Shown here piece by piece: positions 1-7,485 of a stretch of 8,770 nt of DNA (within the stretch, counting starts at the first letter, position 1; every line of letters starts with the position of its first letter). This stretch comes from Pseudomonadota bacterium. Its GTDB lineage: Bacteria > Myxococcota > Myxococcia > Myxococcales > Myxococcaceae. The notes below the pieces were generated by a model, which was not told the DNA's origin, made no database searches, and saw only the letters and a list, made by a program, of their open reading frames with translations. Location of the stretch: contig JAFADT010000430.1 of assembly GCA_023424585.1 (NCBI GenBank), forward strand, positions 1 through 8,770, given 5' to 3'. A program made the translations under genes and the position numbers.

Positions 1-46
1 CGTCCGCCAGGAGCGTGGCCAGCCAGGTCCCCCTTCCAAAAACCAT
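1..46 (-). CDS. Possible 5' end of a minus-strand gene running off the left edge
   Basis: An ATG on the minus strand at 46-44 opens a frame that stays open to the window edge and reads MVFGRGTWLATLLAD. The later codons have the G/C-rich third positions typical of the window, and the hydrophobic run could be the start of a signal peptide. The nearest purine-rich stretch (GAGGGG) is about 16 bases upstream, too far for a good ribosome binding site. Fifteen codons are not enough to identify a product. The plus-strand frames over 1-100 are also open, so this stretch could instead be non-coding or the tail of a plus-strand gene. The terminator at 194-233 would separate such a gene from the hydrolase upstream, so it would need its own promoter; none is obvious in 47-193. 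Confidence 0.25.
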   Translation of the reverse strand, partial: MVFGRGTWLATLLAD

Positions 47-193
47 CACCGACACCGGTACACCCCTCGAACGCGCGCGGCCGGAGCTTCCCTCTCGGGC
101 GCGCTGAGGCGGGGAATAACCCAGTCGCTTCCGGGATGCCACCCGGCCTCCGTCCCCCGGTGGCGGCAGGCAACCGCTGCTGATGGGTGGCGG

Positions 194-233
194 AAAAAAC
201 AGCGCGCCCGTCCACCCAGGGCGGACGGGCGCG
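194..233 (-). terminator. Rho-independent terminator of the MBL-fold hydrolase gene
   Basis: Positions 203-213 and 223-233 form a perfect 11-bp inverted repeat (CGCGCCCGTCC / GGACGGGCGCG) around a 9-base loop. Read on the minus strand, the hairpin is followed after three bases by six T residues (complement of the A run at 194-199). It begins 25 bases past the stop codon of the minus-strand gene ending at 258. Stem, loop and U-tract together are a textbook intrinsic terminator. Confidence 0.9.
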
Positions 234-257
234 AGGCGGGCGAGCCGCGGGGAAGGC

Positions 258-1118
258 CTACAGCGGGGTGGCCTTGCCTGGCTCCAGGGCGAGCACCTTG
301 GTGGTGGCCCGGGTCTTCTTCAGCTCGGTGGTGAGCGCGTCCGGGGTGCCGGCCAGGGCGGGGAAGGTGCCGTAGTGCATGGGCACCACGGTCTTCACCT
401 TCAGCAGCTTCGCGGCGACAGCGGCCTGCGGCGGGTCCATGGTGAAGTGGCCGCCGATGGGCAGCATGGCCACGGTGGGCTTGAACTGCTCCGCGATGAG
501 GCCCATGGACTGGAACGCCCCGGTGTCACCGGCGTGGTACAGCGTGGGGCCGTTGGCGATCTCAATGACGAAGCCCAGCGGCGCACCGGCGTACTGCGAC
601 GCGCTCTTCGGGTCCGCCTGGTAGCTGCTGGAGTGCACCGCCTCCACCAGGTGGATGGTGGCGTCCTTCACCGTGAACGTCCCGCCCGCGTTGGCGCCCA
701 CGCCCTGCGCCTCCGGCAGGCCCAGGAGGTTCACCAGCTCGAAGGAGCCGTACACCTTGGCGTTGGTCTTCTGGGCCAGGGCCTTCGTCTCGCCCACGTG
801 GTCGAAGTGGCCGTGGGACACGAGGATGGCGTCCACCGCCTCCGGCCAGGTGGCGCCCTGCGGCGCCTTGGGGTTGGTGAGCCACGGGTCGATGGCGATG
901 GTCGCGCCGCCCGGCGTCTTCACCACGAACGCGGCGTGGCCCCACCACGTCACCTCCGTCTTGCCCGCCGTGGCCACCGCCTTGCCCGCCGCCGCCTTCA
1001 CGGCCGCCTTGGCATCGGCCTTGGGCGCCGCCGGCGTCGTCGGCGTGCCCTGCGCGAAGGCCGCGCCCGCGACACCCAGCACCGCGCCCACCACCACTGC
1101 CTTCAGCTTGTTGCCCAT
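258..1118 (-). CDS. Exported UlaG-like / UPF0173 metal-dependent hydrolase (metallo-beta-lactamase fold)
   Basis: This encodes a 286-aa protein. Residues 1-23 form a Sec signal peptide (MGNKLK, a hydrophobic stretch, then AAFAQ), followed by an Ala/Lys-rich linker to about residue 54 and then one metallo-beta-lactamase domain. The metal-site motif SHGHFDH is at 101-107 (H102, H104, D106, H107). Further likely ligands are H162, D198 in HAGDTG, and H248 in MHYGTF. The order WGHAAF, DPWLTNPKAP, HxHxDH, HAGDTG and PIGGHFTMDP is characteristic of the UPF0173/UlaG branch, whose characterised member UlaG is an L-ascorbate-6-phosphate lactonase. The substrate here cannot be read from sequence, and an exported enzyme is unlikely to act on a sugar phosphate. 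I chose the start at 1118 because it places the signal peptide at the N terminus and has GGAG nine bases upstream; the frame extends to 1196 but the added residues look non-coding. It is transcribed alone, divergent from the HSP90 gene, and ends at a strong terminator. Confidence 0.9.
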   Translation of the reverse strand: MGNKLKAVVVGAVLGVAGAAFAQGTPTTPAAPKADAKAAVKAAAGKAVATAGKTEVTWWGHAAFVVKTPGGATIAIDPWLTNPKAPQGATWPEAVDAILVSHGHFDHVGETKALAQKTNAKVYGSFELVNLLGLPEAQGVGANAGGTFTVKDATIHLVEAVHSSSYQADPKSASQYAGAPLGFVIEIANGPTLYHAGDTGAFQSMGLIAEQFKPTVAMLPIGGHFTMDPPQAAVAAKLLKVKTVVPMHYGTFPALAGTPDALTTELKKTRATTKVLALEPGKATPL

Positions 1119-1303
1119 CGTTGTCCGCTCCAGGAGGAAGGAAAGAGACGACATGTCGCCGTGCCACCCCGAGGCGCCACACGGCCGGGGCGCCACATAC
1201 CACCCCGCCAGGGAGGCGGAAGGGGGCTGGCGCGTCCGGCTGCCCGGGAGAGGACACAGAGGCCTTCATCCACCCACGGCGGGGGTTTGTGGCCCCGGGG
1301 AGG
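1119..1303. promoter_or_regulatory. Divergent intergenic region between the hydrolase and HSP90 genes
   Basis: These 185 bases must carry the promoters of both divergent genes. No convincing -35/-10 pair is visible on either strand, as often in GC-rich genomes. Two structured elements can be seen: a perfect 10-bp palindrome CGACATGTCG at 1149-1158, and a 9-bp direct repeat GGCGCCACA at 1173-1181 and 1189-1197, spaced 16 bases start to start. Either could be an operator, but chance is possible in such biased sequence. I see no CIRCE-like inverted repeat that would suggest HrcA control of the HSP90 gene. Confidence 0.5.
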
Positions 1304-3178
1304 ATGCAGCGCGCTACGCTCGACGGCCGCGTGGACCATCGATTCCAAGTCAGCCTCCGTGGGGTCATCGACCTCCTGTCCCACCACCTGTACAGCTCGC
1401 CCGGGGTCTACGTGCGGGAGCTGCTCCAGAACGCCACGGACGCCATCCGCGCCCGCCAGCTGCTGGAGCCCCAGGCCCGGGGCGCGGTGGGGCTGGAGCT
1501 GCGGGAGAAGCAGGACGGCGGGCCGCCCACCCTGCTCTTCACGGACGAGGGCGTGGGGCTGACGGAGGAGGAGATCCACCGCTTCCTGGCCACGATTGGC
1601 GAGTCCTCCAAGCGCGAGCAGTTGGAGGCGCGCCGCAACGACTTCATCGGGCAGTTCGGCATCGGCCTCCTGTCGTGCTTCATGGTGTGCGACGAGCTGC
1701 TGGTGGTGACGCGCTCCGCGAAGGGGGACGGGCGGACGCTGGAGTGGCGCGGCCGGCACGACGGTACCTATGGGGTGCGCGTCTCCGAGCACCCGCTGGA
1801 CGCCCCCGGCACGCACGTCTACCTGGTCGCTCGCCCGGACATGGCGGAGTGGTTCGCGCCGGAGCGGGTGCGCCAGCTTGCGAAGCACTACGGCGGCCTG
1901 CTGCCCTTTCCCGTGCGGCTCACGGTGGAGGGGCAGACGGAGACGCTCAACCCGGACGGCCCGCCCTGGCGCCGCTCCTACGAGACGGCCAGCGACAAGC
2001 GGCAGGCGCTGCTCGCGTACGGGCGCGAGGTGTTCGGCACGGACTTCCTGGATGTGATCCCACTGCGCTCGGAGGCGGGGGACGTGGACGGCGTGGCGTA
2101 TGTGTTGCCGGCGTCGCCGCACTTCAATGCCAGACAGAAGCACCGCGTGTACCTGAAGCAGATGCTGCTGTCGGAGAGCGCTGAGAACCTGTTGCCGGAG
2201 TGGGCGTTCTTCGTGAAGTGCGTGGTGAACGCGAACGGGCTGAGGCCCACCGCGAGCCGCGAGTCCTTCTACGAGGACACGGTGCTCTCGAAGGCACGCG
2301 AGGCCCTCGGGCAGTCCCTGCGCGGGTACCTGATGGACCTGGCGCACGAAGACCCTCGGGCGCTCCAGCGGTTGATCTCGCTGCATGGGCTGTCGGTGAA
2401 GGGCCTGGCGCTGGACGACGATGACTTCTACCGGCTGGTCATCCACTGGCTGCCGTTCGAGACGTCGCTCGGGGTGATGACGCTGGCGGACTACCGGCGG
2501 TCGTGGCCGGTGGTGCGCTACACACCGACGCTGGATGGATTCCGTCAGGTGGCGCGGGTGGCGGGGGCGCAGGGGCTGTGCGTGCTGAACGCGGCGTACA
2601 CGCACGACACGGCGTTGCTGGAGAAGCTGCCGCACGTGGTGCCGGAGGCGCAGGTGGCGCCGTTCTCGTCGGCGGACCTGCCGCAGAGCTTCGAGGAGCT
2701 GACGCTCGACGAGCGCGAGGCCGTCTATCCCCTGCTGCGCCTCGCGGAGCGCGTGCTGGCGCCGTTCCGCTGCGGGGTGGAGGTGAAGAAGTTCTTCCCG
2801 GAGGAGGTGCCCACGCTCTACAGCTCGGACGCGGAAGGGGCGTTCCGGCGGGACGCGGAGCGGGCACGGGAGGAGTCGGACGACCTGTACGCGGGCGTGC
2901 TGGACGGGGTGCTGGCGGGTGCGGGTGGCCAGGACCGGGCGCTGCTCTGCCTCAACCTGCACAACCCGGTGGTGCGCCGGCTGGCGGAGGTGGAGGGGCG
3001 GGAGTTGCTGAAGCTGTCGGTCGAGATGCTCTACGTGCAGGCGCTGCTGCTGGGGCAGCACCCGCTGAACGCGCAGGAGATGGCGTTGCTCAACCATGGA
3101 CTGCTGGGGCTCATCTCCGCGCGGCTGGATGAAGGTGGCGGGTCGTCCGGTCCGGGCTCGCGGGGGGGAATGCACTGA
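1304..3178 (+). CDS. HSP90-family protein (divergent HtpG-like chaperone ATPase)
   Basis: This encodes a 624-aa protein with the N-terminal GHKL ATPase of HSP90. Motifs: HRFQVSLRGVIDLL at 12-25; ELLQNATDAI at 39-48, with the catalytic Glu and the Mg-coordinating Asn; DEGVGL at 81-86; and IGQFGIGLLSCFMV at 115-128, the lid glycines. The middle domain follows, including TASRES at 316-321, which matches the family's conserved N-x-SRE segment and its ATP-contacting Arg. The C-terminal part (about 400-610) is poorly conserved, and the last 14 residues are a Gly/Ser tail ending GGMH, without the eukaryotic MEEVD. As I recall, this matches the shorter 'HSP90 family protein' branch known from actinobacteria and others rather than canonical HtpG, so I give no symbol. 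Role by family: ATP-driven cytoplasmic chaperone; clients unknown. The start is uncertain: ATG 1304 has GGGGAGG directly abutting it, while GTG 1289 and GTG 1331 are in-frame alternatives. It overlaps the next gene by one base. Confidence 0.92.
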   Translation: MQRATLDGRVDHRFQVSLRGVIDLLSHHLYSSPGVYVRELLQNATDAIRARQLLEPQARGAVGLELREKQDGGPPTLLFTDEGVGLTEEEIHRFLATIGESSKREQLEARRNDFIGQFGIGLLSCFMVCDELLVVTRSAKGDGRTLEWRGRHDGTYGVRVSEHPLDAPGTHVYLVARPDMAEWFAPERVRQLAKHYGGLLPFPVRLTVEGQTETLNPDGPPWRRSYETASDKRQALLAYGREVFGTDFLDVIPLRSEAGDVDGVAYVLPASPHFNARQKHRVYLKQMLLSESAENLLPEWAFFVKCVVNANGLRPTASRESFYEDTVLSKAREALGQSLRGYLMDLAHEDPRALQRLISLHGLSVKGLALDDDDFYRLVIHWLPFETSLGVMTLADYRRSWPVVRYTPTLDGFRQVARVAGAQGLCVLNAAYTHDTALLEKLPHVVPEAQVAPFSSADLPQSFEELTLDEREAVYPLLRLAERVLAPFRCGVEVKKFFPEEVPTLYSSDAEGAFRRDAERAREESDDLYAGVLDGVLAGAGGQDRALLCLNLHNPVVRRLAEVEGRELLKLSVEMLYVQALLLGQHPLNAQEMALLNHGLLGLISARLDEGGGSSGPGSRGGMH

Positions 3179-4287
3179 TGGCGGACTGGCAGCAGCAGGT
3201 GGAGGCGTTGCGCGCGCAGGCGGACGCGCTGCCGGAAGGTGACGCGAAGGTGCGCGCGCTGGAGGAGGCGGTGCGGCTGGTGGACGTGCACGGCGACGTG
3301 GCGCTGGGGTACGAGTTGCGGGACGCGCTCATCGACGCGGCGACGTTCGGGGGGTATCCGGACAAGGCGCTGGTGGCGTTCGCGTGGTGCCGGGGGCAGC
3401 AGAAGAAGGACCCGCAGCGGTTCGACCCGGAGGACATGCTGTGGAAGCAGAAGTGGGTGGTGGGCCGGCTGGACGAGTTCCCGCACATCAGCCGCAAGCA
3501 GATCGCCGACGCGCTGGATGACGTGGAGCAGAGCTTCGCGAAGCTGGACGCGGGCAAGCGCGCCGCGCTGAAGCTGCGCTACCAGATGGCCCGGGACATG
3601 GGGGACACGGCGGAGGCGGAGCGCCTGTGGGAGGCGTGGCTCGTCACGCCCAGGGACCACCTGACGGACTGCCGCGTCTGCGAATTGGATGACGAGCTGG
3701 ACCACCACGTGGACAAGGGCGAGTGGGAGCAGGCCATCCGGAAGGCGAAGCCCATCCTGGACGGGAGGCAGTCCTGCGCGGAGATCCCGCACCTGACGCT
3801 GGGCACGCTGCTGTATCCGTTCTTCAAGCTGGAGCGGATGAAGGAAGCCAGGGACTGCCACCTGCGCGGCTACGCGATGGTCGCGAAGAACCGCGAGTTC
3901 CTCTCCACGGTGGGAGAGCACCTGGAGTTCCTGGCGCTGACGGGCAACCTGTCGAGAGGGCTGACGCTGCTGGAGAAGCACCTGGGGTGGGCGCTGGAGC
4001 ACTCCAGCTACCGGGACCGGTTCACCTTCTACACGGCGGCGGCGTTCCTGCTGGGACAGGTGGCGGCGGACGGCCGGGATGAGGTGAGTCTGCGATTGCC
4101 GCGCGCGTTCCCGCTGCACGCGGTGGACGGGGGGTACGGGACGCCGGCGCTGAAGGACTGGCTGGAGTCCCAGGCGCGCGACATCGCGGCGCGGTTCGAC
4201 GCGAGGAATGGGACGAAGCGGTTCTCGGACCTGCTGGCGCGCAATGAGGTGCTGGCGAAGGAAGCGCGGCTGTTTCCGTTGGATTGA
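3178..4287 (+). CDS. TPR-like helical repeat protein with CxxC...C...H set, partner of the HSP90-family protein
   Basis: This encodes a 369-aa soluble protein with no signal peptide or membrane segment, almost entirely amphipathic helix. Helical-pair repeats of TPR type are suggested by segments such as GYPDKALVAFAW (59-70), GDTAEAERLWEAWL (142-155), GEWEQAIRKAKPIL (181-194), ERMKEARDCHLRGYAM (219-234) and GNLSRGLTLLEKHLGWAL (256-273). A distinctive core has C165-x2-C168 in DCRVCELDDELDHH, then C200 and H205 in SCAEIPH, which could bind zinc. I recall similar proteins, with the same Cys pair and the 'PIL-G-x-x-x-C-x-E-x-P' stretch, in Streptomyces and Firmicutes annotated only as tetratricopeptide repeat proteins. 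The ATG is embedded in the stop codon of the HSP90-family gene (TGATG), so translation is probably coupled. A co-chaperone or adaptor role for that ATPase is my inference from this arrangement. Confidence 0.85.
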   Translation: MADWQQQVEALRAQADALPEGDAKVRALEEAVRLVDVHGDVALGYELRDALIDAATFGGYPDKALVAFAWCRGQQKKDPQRFDPEDMLWKQKWVVGRLDEFPHISRKQIADALDDVEQSFAKLDAGKRAALKLRYQMARDMGDTAEAERLWEAWLVTPRDHLTDCRVCELDDELDHHVDKGEWEQAIRKAKPILDGRQSCAEIPHLTLGTLLYPFFKLERMKEARDCHLRGYAMVAKNREFLSTVGEHLEFLALTGNLSRGLTLLEKHLGWALEHSSYRDRFTFYTAAAFLLGQVAADGRDEVSLRLPRAFPLHAVDGGYGTPALKDWLESQARDIAARFDARNGTKRFSDLLARNEVLAKEARLFPLD

Positions 4288-4303
4288 GCAGAACGTATCG
4301 AGA

Positions 4304-4310
4304 GAAGGGA
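4304..4310 (+). promoter_or_regulatory. Ribosome binding site that fixes the start of the frameshifted exported protein
   Basis: GAAGGGA ends four bases before ATG 4315. It supports initiation at 4315, giving a signal-peptide reading frame, rather than use of the other frame that is open from 4284. This is important for recognising the downstream gene as frameshifted. Confidence 0.6.
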
Positions 4311-4314
4311 CCGC

Positions 4315-4685
4315 ATGAAGGGCTGGAACCGGCTGCTGTTCACCACCGCGTGGTGCGTGCTCCTCTCGGCTTCCAGCCAGGCCGAAGAACCCTTGCCTCC
4401 GCCAGGCGATTGCACAAGGACGTCTACCGGGCGCTGAACCAAGCAGCGGGTGTGGCAGGCAAGACCGAGGGGATGCGCTGCAATGAGGCCATGTCCTGTC
4501 CCGAGCTGACCATCCGATGGAACAGGTTCCAGAACCGCATCCAGGCGCGCAGGACGTTGATGGAGCGTTGTTTCCGGGGCGGCGACGTGGCGCACAAGGG
4601 CGTTCTCGCCACCTATGAGAAGGGGCAAGCCCGCTGCACGGAGTTCAGCCGCATCCGCTGCAGTCCCAATGAGAAGTGCCAATGA
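4315..4685 (+). pseudogene. Frameshifted Sec-exported cysteine-rich protein, small secreted toxin-like (possibly novel-toxin-16-like)
   Basis: ATG 4315 opens a frame of 40 codons, with a signal peptide MKGWNRLLFTTAWCVLL and cleavage site ASSQA|EE, then PLPPPGDC. It ends at TGA 4435-4437. The codons matching the rest of the protein continue in the other frame, from AAG at 4416 to the TGA at 4683-4685. Adding one A in the ACAAGG context (4414-4419) joins them as GDCTKDVYRAL and gives an intact protein of about 123 aa. The C-terminal half has regularly spaced cysteines (RCNEAMSC, RCFRGGDVAH, ARC, RCSPNEKC), with ARRTLMERCFRGGDxxH the most motif-like part. From memory this resembles the small toxin domain 'novel toxin 16' found in polymorphic toxin systems and in short exported myxobacterial proteins; I could not verify this. 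Its stop overlaps the next gene by ATGA. A real mutation and a sequencing error are both possible. GC is lower than in the neighbours. Confidence 0.7.
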
Positions 4686-4987
4686 GTCGCAGCACCATGA
4701 GCCCACGCGACGAACCCCTCAGGCACCAAATCGAGGCCGCATTCGCGGATGTCCCTCGTCCCGAAGCTGAGCGCATTGCCTATGCGCCCGATGCTTGGGA
4801 AGCGCATGAACTCACCGCGCACTTGGGCGGGCGACGTTGGAAAAACGTTCCCCTGAAACAGCTCCGTCACCACGCGGCGCATCTCTCGCTGTTCAGCCGC
4901 AGGCCCTGCTACCCGTCAGCACTGGTCACGAGCGTTGGAGACATATTGGGCGAATGGGGATTACAGCGGCTTCCTATAGGAGAGTGA
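4682..4987 (+). CDS. Small cytoplasmic protein, DUF6714-like, possible immunity protein
   Basis: This encodes a 101-aa protein without signal peptide, starting at the ATG that overlaps the preceding stop (ATGA). A GTG two codons upstream is the alternative start. The N-terminal half, with QIEAAFADVPRPEAERIAY, ELTAHLGGRRWKNVPLKQLRHHAAHLSLFS, resembles as I recall DUF6714 proteins, which begin 'IEAAFADVPYPGD' and carry a W-x-x-x-P/L followed by a 'LxxH' helix. After LSLFS the match weakens (RRPCYPSALVTSVGD). The shifted frame reads PQALLP, close to the 'T/S-P-E-A-x-x-Y-Y-L-P-A' expected there, so small compensating indels may have altered this stretch. Position directly after an exported toxin-like gene, with coupled translation, fits an immunity role, but this is inference. 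The gene uses more A/T at third positions than its neighbours, consistent with recent acquisition. Confidence 0.6.
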   Translation: MSRSTMSPRDEPLRHQIEAAFADVPRPEAERIAYAPDAWEAHELTAHLGGRRWKNVPLKQLRHHAAHLSLFSRRPCYPSALVTSVGDILGEWGLQRLPIGE

Positions 4988-5008
4988 GAACCCCATGGTC
5001 CTCTCACT
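4983..5008. terminator. Hairpin between convergent genes, possible bidirectional terminator
   Basis: AGTGAGA (4983-4989) pairs with TCTCACT (5002-5008), and an inner ACC/GGT can extend the stem around a CCAT loop. It overlaps the stop codon of the 101-aa gene and lies 49 bases past the end of tex, where both transcription directions need to end. Neither side has a T-run, so it is not a classical intrinsic terminator. Confidence 0.35.
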
Positions 5009-5056
5009 GGCGCATGGAGTTGCAAGGGGACAGGTCTTGAAAGTGGGCCATATGCG

Positions 5057-7357
<2,301 letters not shown>

Positions 7358-7424
7358 GGCGCCCGTCTATACCCCGGTCCCCCCGCGCCTCCCAGAGACG
7401 CGCCGCCCGCCTGTCTCCCCATGG

Positions 7425-7458
7425 AAAACGGCCGCGCGGGGAGCGCCACCCCGCGGCC
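7425..7458 (-). terminator. Probable intrinsic terminator of the repeat-domain surface protein gene
   Basis: GGCCGCG (7430-7436) pairs with CGCGGCC (7452-7458), and inner G and C runs extend the stem with a small bulge. Read on the minus strand, the hairpin is followed by GTTTT (complement of 7425-7429). It starts 28 bases after the stop codon of the gene ending at 7486 and about 70 bases before tex. The T-run is only four long, so termination may be incomplete. Confidence 0.55.
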
Positions 7459-7485
7459 CGCTCACCGCCGTCGCGAGCCTCCGCG

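Noticed and set aside
1121..1303. N-terminal extension of the HSP90-family frame back to ATG 1121
   Set aside because: The 61 extra residues are Arg/Pro/Gly-rich, do not match the family, have no ribosome binding site and would reach almost to the divergent gene's start codon.
183..2184. Overlapping plus-strand open frames (183-1562 and 655-2184) across the hydrolase and into HSP90
   Set aside because: They span two real genes in wrong frames and the divergent intergenic region, with biased composition and no domain.
1103..3175. Long minus-strand open frame (690 codons) opposite the HSP90-family gene
   Set aside because: It is rich in Arg/His/Leu/Gln with no recognisable motif, the typical product of reading the complement of a GC-rich gene; the plus strand carries clear HSP90 motifs.
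4284..4414. N terminus of the cysteine-rich protein taken from the frame open at 4284
   Set aside because: The residues before position 4416 look non-coding (no ribosome binding site, His/Arg/Pro-rich), whereas the frame from 4315 gives a signal peptide behind GAAGGGA. A frameshift explains the data better.
4613..4882. Minus-strand open frame of 89 codons opposite the toxin/immunity-type pair
   Set aside because: It has no ribosome binding site or known motif and lies antisense to two coupled plus-strand genes.
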